Of a DNA stretch of 64,000 nucleotides, positions 50,372 through 59,470 are shown piece by piece (within the stretch, counting starts at the first letter, position 1; each line of letters opens with the position of its first letter). The DNA lies in contig NZ_AP024488.1 of assembly GCF_021654575.1 (NCBI RefSeq), positions 5,669,501-5,733,500 on the forward strand, read 5' to 3'. The position numbers and the translations under genes are program-made. The notes below the pieces were generated by a model that was not told the origin of the DNA, searched no databases, and saw only the letters and a list, made by a program, of their open reading frames with translations. The stretch is from Desulfoluna limicola (GTDB lineage: Bacteria; Desulfobacterota; Desulfobacteria; Desulfobacterales; Desulfolunaceae).

Positions 50372-51352
50372 ATGAGTGTAAAAATCAAAGAGAATTTGAT
50401 GGCCTTCTTCTCCCGGTTTCACCGGGATGATCAGGTGTTGATCCTTATCAATGCCGACCCCGACGCCATTGCCAGCGCAGCCGCCGTGAAACGCCTTCTC
50501 TGGAGGCGGGTCAATCACGTGACCATAGCCTCCATCAATGTCATCAAGCGACCGGACAACCTGACCATGGTCCGGTACATGAAGACCGACATCAAGCCGT
50601 GTTCCCACGCCCTCATGGAGAAGTTCAACCGGTTTGTGCTGGTGGACTCCCAGCCCCATCACTCGGATGTGTTTGAAAAAATCAATTTTGATGTGGTCAT
50701 TGATCATCATCCCGATGGGGGACGGCGGGACGGGTTTACCGATATCCGACCCGAGTATGGGGCCACAGCCTCCATGATGACCGAATACCTTCGAGGGGCT
50801 CACATCAAGCCGTCGGTTCGCCTCGCCACCGGCCTTCTGTATGCCATCAAGACCGACACCAACAACTTCGAGCGGAAGACCCAGATGGAGGATGTCCGGT
50901 CTTTTCAGTATCTTTATCGCCTCTGCAACGTGCATATGCTGCAGAAGTTGGAGCAGGCGGAGCTCAAGCCCAGTTTTCTGAAGTACTTTCAGAAAGCCCT
51001 GAAGAACCCGCACATCAAGCGAAGCCGCATGTACACCCATGTGGGTATCGTCCCAACACCGGATATCCTGGTGCTTATCGCTGATTTCTTTATGAAAGTG
51101 GATGCCGTCAGCTGGAGCATTGTTTCGGGTATCTATGGGAAAAAGCTGGTGGTGATCTTCAGAAACGACGGGGTGAGAAAAAATGCCGGACGACTGGCCG
51201 AGACAAGCTTTGGCCGCTATGGCAGTGCCGGCGGCCATAAAGACATGGCTCGGGCGGAGATGGTGGTGGCGGAGTGCGGGATTGATGCCATCAGCCAGGA
51301 CGATGAAAAAATGCAGCGTTGGATTATCCAGCAGGTCGAGAAGCGGCGATAA
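50372..51352 (+). CDS. DHH-family phosphoesterase, 326 aa
   Basis: The protein is an NrnA-like DHH/DHHA1 phosphoesterase that would cleave nanoRNA, pAp or cyclic dinucleotide products. Motifs seen are INADPDAIASAAA (motif I), VLVDSQPHH, VIDHHPD (DHH motif), GLLYAIKTDTNNF, and a C-terminal GRYGSAGGHKDMA DHHA1 segment. The usual motif-I DHDxDS reads NADPDAIAS, a tolerated variant. Its stop overlaps the apbE start by 1 base, an odd operon partner for ApbE. Confidence 0.88.
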   Translation: MSVKIKENLMAFFSRFHRDDQVLILINADPDAIASAAAVKRLLWRRVNHVTIASINVIKRPDNLTMVRYMKTDIKPCSHALMEKFNRFVLVDSQPHHSDVFEKINFDVVIDHHPDGGRRDGFTDIRPEYGATASMMTEYLRGAHIKPSVRLATGLLYAIKTDTNNFERKTQMEDVRSFQYLYRLCNVHMLQKLEQAELKPSFLKYFQKALKNPHIKRSRMYTHVGIVPTPDILVLIADFFMKVDAVSWSIVSGIYGKKLVVIFRNDGVRKNAGRLAETSFGRYGSAGGHKDMARAEMVVAECGIDAISQDDEKMQRWIIQQVEKRR

Positions 51353-52437
51353 TGATGAAACAAACAAAGACGGGACAGGCACACGGGAAAATCAGCCGGA
51401 ACAAGCTTTTAATGGTCATTATGGTGGCCCTGGGCATCTTTGCCCTGGTGGTGGCCGCCGGGGTGACCACCGGGTTTAACACGAAGCAGGAGGTGGTCCT
51501 TTCCGGACGGACCATGGGCACCACCTACCATATCAAGGCGGTGGTTTCCGGGAAAATGTCGGCGGATGCCCTGGGCCTTGCGGTGACGAAGCGTCTTGAC
51601 GCCATCAACCGAAGCATGTCTGTCTACGATCCCCATAGCGAGATTTCGCGGTTTAATCGGGCGGACAAAGGGACGTTGGTTCCCGTCTCGGCGGACTTGC
51701 TGACGGTTTTTCTCATGGGCGAGCGCATCCATAAGATGACCGGCGGTGCCTGGGACGCCACCGTGGGCCCCCTGGTGAATCTCTGGGGGTTCGGGCCGGG
51801 AAAGGCCCCGGAGCATCTGCCCGATGATGCGGCGGTTGAAAAGGCTCTCGCCCGGGTGGGGTATGGGGCCATTTCCATGAAGGGTGATGGACATCTCGTG
51901 AAAAAACGGGCCGGCCTTTTCCTTGATTTTGGCTCCATCGCCAAGGGTTACGGTGTGGATGCCGTTGCAAGCCTGCTCCGTGAAAAAAACATCCGACATT
52001 TTCTGGTGGAGATCGGGGGCGAGGTTTATGGGGAAGGCAGCCGGATTGACGGCAACCCCTGGCGCGTGGGGATCAACACCCCCCAGCGTGGCGCTGCCGT
52101 GGGGGATCTGTTTCAAGTTCGCACCCTCAAAGGCCAGGCCCTTGCCACCAGCGGTGATTACCGTAATTTCCTTGAGGTGGGGGGGCGCATCTGGACCCAT
52201 GTGATCGACCCACGTTCCGGCCGTCCCGTTGAGAACGGCGTCACCAGCGTCTCGGTTCTGGCCGATTCCGCCATTTTTGCCGATGGCCTGGCAACGGCCC
52301 TTATGGTGATGGGCCCGGAAGCCGGCCTCGACCTGGTCAACCGCCTCTCCGGTGTGGAGTGTCTTCTCATTGTGCGAAAACCCGATGGCGGCCTTGCGGT
52401 GTATCCCTCCGATACATGGGTGGCTCAGCCCCAATAA
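51352..52437 (+). CDS. apbE: FAD:protein FMN transferase (ApbE)
   Basis: The 361-aa protein attaches FMN covalently to threonine in S/TGAT motifs of NqrB and NqrC. It has an N-terminal membrane anchor (about residues 17-40) without a lipobox, GRTMGTTYHI, FLDFGSIAKGYGVDAV, GGEVYGEG, and the Mg-binding TSVSVLADSAIFADGLATALMVMG. It lies just upstream of the nqr operon, whose NqrB and NqrC carry the target motifs, so the substrate assignment is strong. A terminator-like hairpin separates it from the nqr promoter. Confidence 0.95.
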   Translation: MMKQTKTGQAHGKISRNKLLMVIMVALGIFALVVAAGVTTGFNTKQEVVLSGRTMGTTYHIKAVVSGKMSADALGLAVTKRLDAINRSMSVYDPHSEISRFNRADKGTLVPVSADLLTVFLMGERIHKMTGGAWDATVGPLVNLWGFGPGKAPEHLPDDAAVEKALARVGYGAISMKGDGHLVKKRAGLFLDFGSIAKGYGVDAVASLLREKNIRHFLVEIGGEVYGEGSRIDGNPWRVGINTPQRGAAVGDLFQVRTLKGQALATSGDYRNFLEVGGRIWTHVIDPRSGRPVENGVTSVSVLADSAIFADGLATALMVMGPEAGLDLVNRLSGVECLLIVRKPDGGLAVYPSDTWVAQPQ

Positions 52438-52496
52438 CCCCTGGCCGTTGAAAGGGAGAGGAGAGGACACCGGACGATGGCCGAGGGGGCTTTTTT
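52438..52496 (+). terminator. Candidate terminator after apbE
   Basis: CCCCTGGCC (from 52438) can pair with GGCC-G-AGGGG (52479-52488) with one bulge, and T6 follows. The loop is long, so it is a weaker candidate. Confidence 0.5.
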
Positions 52497-52533
52497 GTTT
52501 GGCCCGCCCGTGTTCTGGCAGCCGTTCCTTTGG

Positions 52534-52561
52534 TTGACACCTTGTTTTTGTTTGGTATACT
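52534..52561 (+). promoter_or_regulatory. Sigma-70 promoter for the nqr operon
   Basis: TTGACA (52534-52539), 16-nt spacer, TATACT (52556-52561). It would give a leader of about 300 nt before nqrA, in which no ORF or known riboswitch was recognised. Confidence 0.7.
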
Positions 52562-52866
52562 CTGTGAGACATGGTGCGAGGCCATGTGGAGCGGTGAATG
52601 GCCCTTTCATTGCCTTGTTTCACGTCCTGTGGTTCGCCCCTGTCGCAATTCATGATCCAGTCGCAAGATGTTCCCCGTATGTTTTTATTCCAAATGATGC
52701 ATCGACGATGCGTTTGTAAAATATAGAATCGGCGCCCGGAGCGCCTCGCAACATCATCATTGATTTGCGGTTAGGATTCACCGCACGGTGTTGTCTGTCG
52801 AGAGCACGTATTCGACTTTTTGCGAGGCCATCACAGATGATGCGTTTTCCCGAAAGTTTGGATTCG

Positions 52867-54204
52867 ATGATGAAAACCCTGACGGTCAAGAATGGTTTTT
52901 CCCTCAACATCTCCGGGCAGGTAGCGGAGAGTCTCACCGTGGCGCCTGCGCCTGCCACGGTGGCGCTGATGCCGGGGTGGATTCCCCATGTGAAGCCGCG
53001 ACTTCTCGTGACGGAAGGGGATGCGATCAAGTGCGGGGCGCCCCTGTTTGAAGACAAACGAAATCCCGTGGTCATCTACCCGAGCCCGGGGGCAGGCGTT
53101 GTGGAGCGCATTACCTTCGGGCCGAGACGCCGTATTGACGAGGTGGTGATCAGGCTTGACGATGAGGAATGCTGGGAACGTTTCGAACCGGTTTCCCCCC
53201 ATGCCATCGCCTCTGCGGATCCCGACACCCTCCGCCTCATGCTTCTCAAAGGGGGCGCCTGGCCCCTGCTGCGTGAGCTGCCTTTCAGGGACCATCCCGG
53301 CCTCTCAAGCCGTCCCGCTCACATCATTGTGACCCTGGGGTGGGCCGGGGGGTACCTGGCGCGCCCCTCCCTTGCCCTTCAAGGGGAAGAGGCCGCGTTC
53401 CTCAATGGGCTTGCCATATTGAGGCGCTTTTCTCCCTCTGTACATGTCATTGCCCCGTCTGACGTCGGGGACCTGCCGGAACCCATTTCACAGGCCATCA
53501 CCACCAGCATCCGGGGCGGCTATCCCGCCGGTGACCCGGGGCATTACCTCTACTGCATTCGTAAAGAGGCTTCGGAGAACCGAAGCTGGTATATCGAAGC
53601 CCAGGATCTGGTTGCCCTTGCCCGGTTTGTTACCGAAGGGTGTTTTTATCCGAAACGGGTCTATGCGGTGGGGGGGAATGCCTCCACTGTCTGCGGGCAC
53701 GTGCTCTCCCGCCTCGGAGCGCCGGTCTCCTCCCTCGATCCTCCCGGGGCGCGGCGGAGACAGGTTGGCGGCTCTCCTTTTTCCGGTCTTTTTCTTCCGG
53801 CCACGGGATACATGAACTTTTTTGACAAGGGGTTGACGCTGTTGCCCGTGGGTGATGAAGAGGACCTCTTCGGATTTCTCCGGGCAGGCTACAACCGGCC
53901 GAGTCAGTCCCGTACCTTTCTCTCCGTTTTCAACAAGGGGCCCTTGGAACTGGATTGCGGCATGCATGGGGAGGCAAGGCCATGCATCAACTGCAGCCGA
54001 TGCGCCCACGTCTGCCCTGTGGCAATCCTGCCCCAGTACACCATGAAGTGCACGGAGGCCGGGGAGGTGGAAGAGGCCCTGGCCCACGGGCTTCTGGATT
54101 GCATCGAGTGCGGCCTTTGCGCCTATGTCTGCCCGTCAAAAATTGAGCTGCTCGATACCCTGAAAACAGCCAAGGCCCAGTACCGGAAGGAGCGAGACGG
54201 ATAG
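52867..54204 (+). CDS. nqrA: Na+-translocating NADH:quinone reductase subunit A with two ferredoxin motifs
   Basis: The 445-aa protein has the NqrA N-terminus (MKTLTVKNGFSLNISGQ, LLVTEGDAIKCGAPLFEDKRNP) and the Rossmann-like middle. Its C-terminal 75 residues hold two complete [4Fe-4S] motifs, CINCSRCAHVCP (about 373-384) and CIECGLCAYVCP (about 412-423). In well-studied NqrA these cysteines are mostly lost, while RnfC keeps both. Overall order and partners (nqrB to nqrF) identify the complex as Nqr, so this is a hybrid-looking subunit. Start is one of two adjacent ATGs at 52867/52870. Confidence 0.9.
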   Translation: MMKTLTVKNGFSLNISGQVAESLTVAPAPATVALMPGWIPHVKPRLLVTEGDAIKCGAPLFEDKRNPVVIYPSPGAGVVERITFGPRRRIDEVVIRLDDEECWERFEPVSPHAIASADPDTLRLMLLKGGAWPLLRELPFRDHPGLSSRPAHIIVTLGWAGGYLARPSLALQGEEAAFLNGLAILRRFSPSVHVIAPSDVGDLPEPISQAITTSIRGGYPAGDPGHYLYCIRKEASENRSWYIEAQDLVALARFVTEGCFYPKRVYAVGGNASTVCGHVLSRLGAPVSSLDPPGARRRQVGGSPFSGLFLPATGYMNFFDKGLTLLPVGDEEDLFGFLRAGYNRPSQSRTFLSVFNKGPLELDCGMHGEARPCINCSRCAHVCPVAILPQYTMKCTEAGEVEEALAHGLLDCIECGLCAYVCPSKIELLDTLKTAKAQYRKERDG

Positions 54205-54205
54205 C

Positions 54206-55369
54206 ATGAAGAATCTGAAGCAAGCCCTGGACCGACTCGGCACCTACTTCCAGAAAGGGGAGAAACTAGAATCGTTTCACCCTCTGTATGAAGCGATCCG
54301 CACTATTTTTTTCGTTCCGGGTGATGCCACCGTGCGCATGCCTGCCGTGCGGGACAGCCTGGATCTAAAGCGGTTTATGTCCCTGGTGATCGTGGCGTTG
54401 ATCCCCCAGACGCTTTTTGGAATGCTCAACACCGGTACCATAGCCCTTGTGGCCGAAGGCGTGGCACCCACCTGGGGCCATGCCCTCTACCGGGGGGCAG
54501 AGGCGTTTTTGCCCATGCTGGTGGTCTCTTACGGGGTCGGGCTTACCTGGGAAGGGATTTTTGCCATTGTAAGGGGCCATAAGATCAGCGAGGGGTTTCT
54601 CGTCACTGGCCTGCTCTTTCCCCTGACCCTGCCACCCACCGTGCCCCTCTGGCAGGTGGCGGCTGGGATTTCATTTGGGGTGGTGGTGGGCAAAGAGGTG
54701 TTCGGCGGCACGGGGCGCAATATCCTGAACCCGGCACTCACCGCCCGGGCTTTCCTCTTCTTCTCCTACCCGGTGGCCATGAGCGGCGATACGGTGTGGG
54801 TGGCCACCCGCAGCGTGGATGCTGTCACGGGAGCCACACCCCTCTCCCTTGCCCTTGGGGCCAAAGGGGAGGCGGTGCCGGAAGCGTTGATCCGGAGCGG
54901 GTACTCCTTTTGGAACATGTTTTCCGGCCAGATACCGGGGAGCGTGGGGGAGACCTCGGCCCTGCTCTGCATCTTCAGCGCTGTTTTTCTCTGCGCTGTG
55001 GGGGTGGCGAGTTTTCGGATTATTGTGGGCGGTATCCTGGGGGTGATCGCCATGGGGGCCCTTGTGGCACTTCTCTCTTCCGAGCTTTCGCCATGGCACT
55101 GGATCAACCCGCTGGACCACCTCATCATGGGGGGCTTTGCTTTCGGGATTACCTTTATGGCCACCGATCCGGTCTCGGCTCCCGGCACCGACGGGGCCAG
55201 GTGGGCCTATGGGTTTTTTATCGGGGTTCTGACGGTCATTGTCAGGGCTTATAACGCAGCCTATGCCGAAGGGGTGATGCTGGCCATTTTATTCATGAAC
55301 CTGTTTTCTCCCATGCTGGAGATTATCGAGATCAAAGTCCGGACAGGAAGGCGGGTGCCCAATGTCTGA
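54206..55369 (+). CDS. nqrB: Na+-NQR subunit B
   Basis: The 387-aa membrane subunit has about ten spans and the FMN-attachment motif VTGATPLSLA, with Thr211 as the expected flavinylation site by ApbE. It forms the Na+ channel core with NqrD and NqrE. Two nucleotides separate it from the nqrA stop, and it overlaps nqrC by 8 bp. The N-terminal amphipathic region before the first span is typical of NqrB rather than RnfD. Confidence 0.95.
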   Translation: MKNLKQALDRLGTYFQKGEKLESFHPLYEAIRTIFFVPGDATVRMPAVRDSLDLKRFMSLVIVALIPQTLFGMLNTGTIALVAEGVAPTWGHALYRGAEAFLPMLVVSYGVGLTWEGIFAIVRGHKISEGFLVTGLLFPLTLPPTVPLWQVAAGISFGVVVGKEVFGGTGRNILNPALTARAFLFFSYPVAMSGDTVWVATRSVDAVTGATPLSLALGAKGEAVPEALIRSGYSFWNMFSGQIPGSVGETSALLCIFSAVFLCAVGVASFRIIVGGILGVIAMGALVALLSSELSPWHWINPLDHLIMGGFAFGITFMATDPVSAPGTDGARWAYGFFIGVLTVIVRAYNAAYAEGVMLAILFMNLFSPMLEIIEIKVRTGRRVPNV

Positions 55370-56078
55370 TGCGAGAAAGGCCATAACCTTTGCCGTGACA
55401 GTGGCCTTTGTCTGCTGTCTTTGCATTACGGCGGCTTCCACGGGGCTTAAAACCAGGCAACAGAAGAACATGCGCCTGGATCGCCAGAAGAATATTCTTA
55501 AAGCCGCCTCCATTTCCATCGGGCCCGGGCCTGCATCGGCAGAGACGGTAGAGGGGCTATTCAAAAAGCACATTCTCCAGGTGTGGGCGGGAACGGACGG
55601 TGAACTTCACCCCGATCCTCCGGGGGCGGACGACTCCTACCTGCCCCTTTACCTGACCGTGGACAATGGGGAGATTGTCTCCTACATCCTGCCTGTGGAT
55701 TCACGGGGGCTTTGGGGACGTATCAAGGGGTACATGGCCATTGATGCCGACGGGAGCACCATCAAGGGGTTTACAGTCTATTCCCATCAGGAGACACCAG
55801 GCCTTGGCGGCGAAATCGAAAGCGACTGGTTCCAGAAGAACTTTGTGGGCAAGAAAATTGTGGGGAAATCCGGTGGGTTCGCCTCCATCAAGATTGCCAA
55901 GGGCAAGGCGATGGGAGACCTGGACAACGTGGTGGATGGTATCAGCGGTGCCACCCTCACCGGGCGTTATCTCAGCGAGGGGCTGACCACCAACCTCTCG
56001 ACGTATGAGGGCGTCTCCTTGAGGTTTCGCGAGAACCTCATCAAAAAACATGTGGAAAACCTGAAAGATCTGGAGTGA
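55362..56078 (+). CDS. nqrC: Na+-NQR subunit C
   Basis: The 238-aa subunit has one N-terminal membrane anchor (about 8-28) and a periplasmic FMN domain. SGATLTG (195-201) is the covalent FMN site, Thr198 expected. ETPGLGGEIE is conserved. It overlaps nqrB by 8 bp and is followed by nqrD after 2 nt. ApbE is encoded upstream. Confidence 0.95.
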   Translation: MSDARKAITFAVTVAFVCCLCITAASTGLKTRQQKNMRLDRQKNILKAASISIGPGPASAETVEGLFKKHILQVWAGTDGELHPDPPGADDSYLPLYLTVDNGEIVSYILPVDSRGLWGRIKGYMAIDADGSTIKGFTVYSHQETPGLGGEIESDWFQKNFVGKKIVGKSGGFASIKIAKGKAMGDLDNVVDGISGATLTGRYLSEGLTTNLSTYEGVSLRFRENLIKKHVENLKDLE

Positions 56079-56080
56079 TC

Positions 56081-56701
56081 ATGGGCTTTACCCGAACCCG
56101 AACATTTCGAACCTTCAAGGCCGCCCTCTGGGAAGACAACCCCATTTCCCGACAGATTCTGGGGATCTGCTCGGCCCTGGCCGTCACGGTGCAGATGAGA
56201 ACCGCCCTGGTCATGGCCCTGGCCCTGACGGCTGTGCTGACCGGCTCCAACCTGATTATTTCTCTGCTGAGGAATCGAATTCCCCGCAACATCCGCATGA
56301 TCGTGGAACTTACCATTATTGCCTCCCTTGTGGTGGTGGCCGATGAGATCCTCAAGGCCTACCTTTATGATATCAGCAAACAACTCTCCGTCTTTGTCGG
56401 CCTGATCATCACCAACTGTATCGTCATGGGCCGTGCCGAATCCTTTGCCATGGCCAACCCTCCCTCCCTTTCCATCGCCGATGGCCTCGGCAACGGCATG
56501 GGGTACGGCCTCGTGCTGGTGGGGGTCGCCTTTATCCGGGAGTTTTTAGGGGCCGGGAAAATTTTCGGCATCTCTGTAATCCCGCAGTTTTTCTACGACC
56601 TTGGTTACACCAACATGGGCCTTATGTCTCTGGCACCCGGTGCCTTTATAGTGATCGGCCTTCTTGTGTGGATACAGGGCGGCATGCCGGAGGAGGAGTA
56701 G
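56081..56701 (+). CDS. nqrD: Na+-NQR subunit D
   Basis: The 206-aa integral membrane subunit has six spans and the two cysteines (LGICSALAV and TNCIVMGRAE) that, with those of NqrE, hold the intramembrane iron or [2Fe-2S] centre. The ATG at 56081 has GGAG upstream. It abuts nqrE. Confidence 0.95.
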   Translation: MGFTRTRTFRTFKAALWEDNPISRQILGICSALAVTVQMRTALVMALALTAVLTGSNLIISLLRNRIPRNIRMIVELTIIASLVVVADEILKAYLYDISKQLSVFVGLIITNCIVMGRAESFAMANPPSLSIADGLGNGMGYGLVLVGVAFIREFLGAGKIFGISVIPQFFYDLGYTNMGLMSLAPGAFIVIGLLVWIQGGMPEEE

Positions 56702-56704
56702 GTG

Positions 56705-57313
56705 ATGGGCGATTTGTTCAGCTTGTTTTTTAATTCGGTATTTGTGGGGAACATCCTGTTGGCCTATTTTCTTGGGATGTGCTCCTTTGTCGCCGTCTCC
56801 AAGAGCCTCAAAACGGCGGTGGGCTTAGGGCTTGCCGTGGTGTTCGTCCTGACCATCACCTCGCCGGCCAACTGGTTTCTCTACCACTTTTTCCTGGCCC
56901 CGGGGGCGCTCTCCTGGGCGGGGCTTCCCGATGTGGATCTCAATTTCCTGAAATACATCACCTTCATCGCCACCATCGCCGCCATGGTGCAGGTGGTGGA
57001 GATGATCCTCGATCGATACTCGCCGGTTCTTTACACCAACCTGGGGGTGTTTCTTCCCCTCATCGCCGTGAACTGCGCCATTTTGGGTACCTCCCTCTTT
57101 ATGGTGGAGAGGAACTACACCTTTGCCGAATCCGTGGTGTTTGGCTTTGGCTCCGGCACCGGGTGGATGCTGGCCATCATCACCATGGCCGCCATTCGGG
57201 TGAAGATGCGTTATTCAGACGTGCCGGTGGGGCTCCGGGGGTTCGGTATCACCATGATCGTCAGCGGTCTCATGGCCATGAGTTTTATGATTTTTTCCGG
57301 GATGACGACGTAA
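56705..57313 (+). CDS. nqrE: Na+-NQR subunit E
   Basis: The 202-aa subunit is the inverted-topology partner of NqrD, with six spans and cysteines in FLGMCSFVAVS and VNCAILGTSLF for the shared iron centre. Start is ATG at 56705 (a GTG at 56702 is possible). A 312-bp gap holding a repeat element separates it from nqrF. Confidence 0.95.
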   Translation: MGDLFSLFFNSVFVGNILLAYFLGMCSFVAVSKSLKTAVGLGLAVVFVLTITSPANWFLYHFFLAPGALSWAGLPDVDLNFLKYITFIATIAAMVQVVEMILDRYSPVLYTNLGVFLPLIAVNCAILGTSLFMVERNYTFAESVVFGFGSGTGWMLAIITMAAIRVKMRYSDVPVGLRGFGITMIVSGLMAMSFMIFSGMTT

Positions 57314-57331
57314 GGGATTGGGGAAAAGCAC

Positions 57332-57583
57332 GCCTCCGGTGGGCAGGGGATGATCCCCTGCACCCCATAAGGCCAATGCGATACGAGTGGTATTACTTTT
57401 AAGGGGCTCGCGTCCGCATTCGCATGGCGTGCATCGTTTAGCATGATGCGTGGCACGTGTGTTAGTTTCTGGTGCGTCAATGCCAACCCATGGCGTGATT
57501 TTTACAGGAAAACAGGCCACGGTCATACACCACGGGAGCATTCGCAACCTGCTGTCGAGGTGGCAGCCCTCGCCGCCGGAGGC
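57332..57583. repeat. Intergenic repeat element between nqrE and nqrF (252 bp)
   Basis: Left end GCCTCCGGTGGG at 57332, CAGGGGATGATCCCCTG, then the long-type module (AATGCGATACGAG...CGTCCGCATTCGC, ATGATGCGT), GCATTCGCAACCTGC, GAGGTGGCAGCCCTC and right end GCCGCCGGAGGC (57572-57583), 42 nt before nqrF. Confidence 0.88.
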
Positions 57584-57625
57584 AGATTTTGTTTATGGAA
57601 GCCTGTTTTTTATTAGGAGGCCCCC

Positions 57626-58846
57626 TTGATTTACTTGGTCAGCCTGTGCGTCTTTATCGGGATCATTCTCTTTCTGGTGGCACTGCTTATCCTTGTGGAG
57701 CGGGTGGTTACCGTTCAGGGGGAGCGGACCATCACCATCAATGAGGATTCCGGCAACCCCATACGCGTGGAGGGGACCCCCACCCTTCTCTCCGCCCTTC
57801 TCGGGGGCGGGGTATTGCTCCCGTCCGCCTGCGGGGGGAGCGGGTCCTGTGGGATGTGCAAGTGCGTGGTGAGTAAAGGAGGCGGTGAGATTCTTCCCAC
57901 GGAGCTCAGCCATGTCTCCCGGAAGGAGCGCATGGCCAATGTGCGCATGGCCTGCCAGATGAAGGTGAAGGAGGACCTGGAGATCCACGTGCCTGATGAG
58001 ATCTTCAGCATCTGCAAATACGAAGGGACCGTGGCCTCCAACGGCAATGTCTCCACCTTTATCAAAGAGCTCATCATTGATCTGGACGACGGCAAGACCA
58101 TGGAGTTCAAGGCCGGCTCCTACATTCAGATTGATATTCCACCCTACGATATCCGTTTTTCCGACTTTGATGTTGCCGAGGAGTACCGGGAGGACTGGGA
58201 TACCTACGATCTGTGGACGCTTTCGTACAAGAACGAAGAGAACGCATTCAGGGCATACTCCATGGCCAACCCTCCATCGGACAACCGGCGGGTGATGCTC
58301 AACGTCCGGATCGCCACACCGCCCGCCAACGTTCCCGACGCCCCCCCTGGGGTGGGGTCCACCTATCTTTTCAATTTAAAGCCCGGGGACAAGGTGACCC
58401 TCTCCGGACCCTACGGGGAGTTTTTTGTCCGTGAGACCGAAAGAGAGCTCTGCTTCATCGGCGGCGGTGCTGGCATGGCCCCCATGCGGGGGCATATCTT
58501 CCATCAGCTGAACACCCTTGGCTGCAAGCGGAAGATGAGCTTCTGGTACGGCGCCCGCTCCAAGCGGGAGATGTTTTATGACGATGAATTCACGGCACTG
58601 GCAGAAGCCCATGAGAACTTCGACTACCGTGTGGCCCTCTCCTCCCCTCTCCCGGAAGACAGCTGGGAAGGCGATCGCGGATTTATTCACAACGCCGTCT
58701 ACGAACGCTTTCTAAAAATCCATCCAGACCCCGCCGAAATTGAATACTACCTGTGCGGACCCCCCCTCATGATCGACGCCGTCCTTGCCATGCTCGACAG
58801 CCTCGGCGTGGAAGAGGAAATGATCCTCTTCGATAAATTCTCGTGA
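57626..58846 (+). CDS. nqrF: Na+-NQR subunit F (NADH-oxidising)
   Basis: The 406-aa protein has an N-terminal membrane anchor (LVSLCVFIGIILFLVALLIL), a [2Fe-2S] ferredoxin domain (CGGSGSCGMCKC and a later Cys in MACQM), an FAD domain (FRAYSMANPP) and an NADH domain (FIGGGAGMAPMRGHI, YYLCGPPLMI). It passes electrons from NADH into the complex. The start is a TTG, placed 5 nt after AGGAGG; no in-frame ATG precedes the membrane anchor. A weak start and the repeat element before it could lower its synthesis relative to nqrA-E. Confidence 0.95.
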   Translation: MIYLVSLCVFIGIILFLVALLILVERVVTVQGERTITINEDSGNPIRVEGTPTLLSALLGGGVLLPSACGGSGSCGMCKCVVSKGGGEILPTELSHVSRKERMANVRMACQMKVKEDLEIHVPDEIFSICKYEGTVASNGNVSTFIKELIIDLDDGKTMEFKAGSYIQIDIPPYDIRFSDFDVAEEYREDWDTYDLWTLSYKNEENAFRAYSMANPPSDNRRVMLNVRIATPPANVPDAPPGVGSTYLFNLKPGDKVTLSGPYGEFFVRETERELCFIGGGAGMAPMRGHIFHQLNTLGCKRKMSFWYGARSKREMFYDDEFTALAEAHENFDYRVALSSPLPEDSWEGDRGFIHNAVYERFLKIHPDPAEIEYYLCGPPLMIDAVLAMLDSLGVEEEMILFDKFS

Positions 58847-58868
58847 TCCAGGGCAGGGAACAAAGCGT

Positions 58869-59000
58869 GCCTCCGGCGGTGAGGTGAGCCACCTCCAAGG
58901 CGGAGTACCATTGCGTTTCGCCCCACGTTCCTCGGGGCAAATCGCAATGGTGGCCCCTGCGGGCTGCACCCGCCTCAGAAACGTTGATTTACACATGATC
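58869..59000. repeat. Intergenic repeat element, A type, left half
   Basis: Left end GCCTCCGGCGGT (58869), GAGGTGAGCCACCTC, arms CCATTGCG and CGCAATGG around CCCCACGTTCCTCGGGG, then GGGCTGCACCC. There is no right end. It follows the nqrF stop by 22 nt. Confidence 0.85.
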
Positions 59001-59050
59001 TGTCGCGGTGCGCCCGGTTTCGAAGGGGGGATAGTCCCTCGTGCGTCAGA

Positions 59051-59384
59051 GCAGAAGGGGGAGCGGGTTGATGCCCGGGCAACCCACCCCCGGCATTGAG
59101 AGCCCTGGGACCGTCATATTTGTAATACCCCACCCATTTATCTTCTTGGCTGGGGTATTGCGCGTTTTGTGGTTGTGTACTACAGACTTAGGGCGATGCA
59201 TAACGGCACCACGTTTTATTATTAACCCGGCAACATAATACACGAAACAAAAGATGAAAGAGGTCTCAAACTTATCGGGGTGATAGGGCTCCTCGACATT
59301 CACGCATTTACCCGCCGGGTTAATACGGCTAAAACGGATCAGGCATCAGGTGTCCCAGGCGTAATGTTTGAATTGAAGGGTAAC
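59051..59384. other. Intergenic, AT-richer stretch before the ModE-like gene
   Basis: About 330 bp with a lower GC share than the surroundings and no convincing ORF. No promoter could be fixed. It may include the regulatory region of the wHTH gene. Confidence 0.4.
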
Positions 59385-59437
59385 GTCAAGGTGGCCAGGT
59401 TGCCGCCGGAGGCCGCTTTTTGGCAGCTGAATAGTTA
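59385..59437. repeat. Repeat-element right end
   Basis: CAAGGTGGCCAGGTT, GCCGCCGGAGGC (59402-59413), then GCTTTTTGGCAGCTGAATAGTTAC, the same flank as after the 942-1101 element, 34 nt before the ModE-like start codon. Confidence 0.75.
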
Positions 59438-59470
59438 CAAAGTGAAGATACAAAACTCAAGGAGAGGTTG

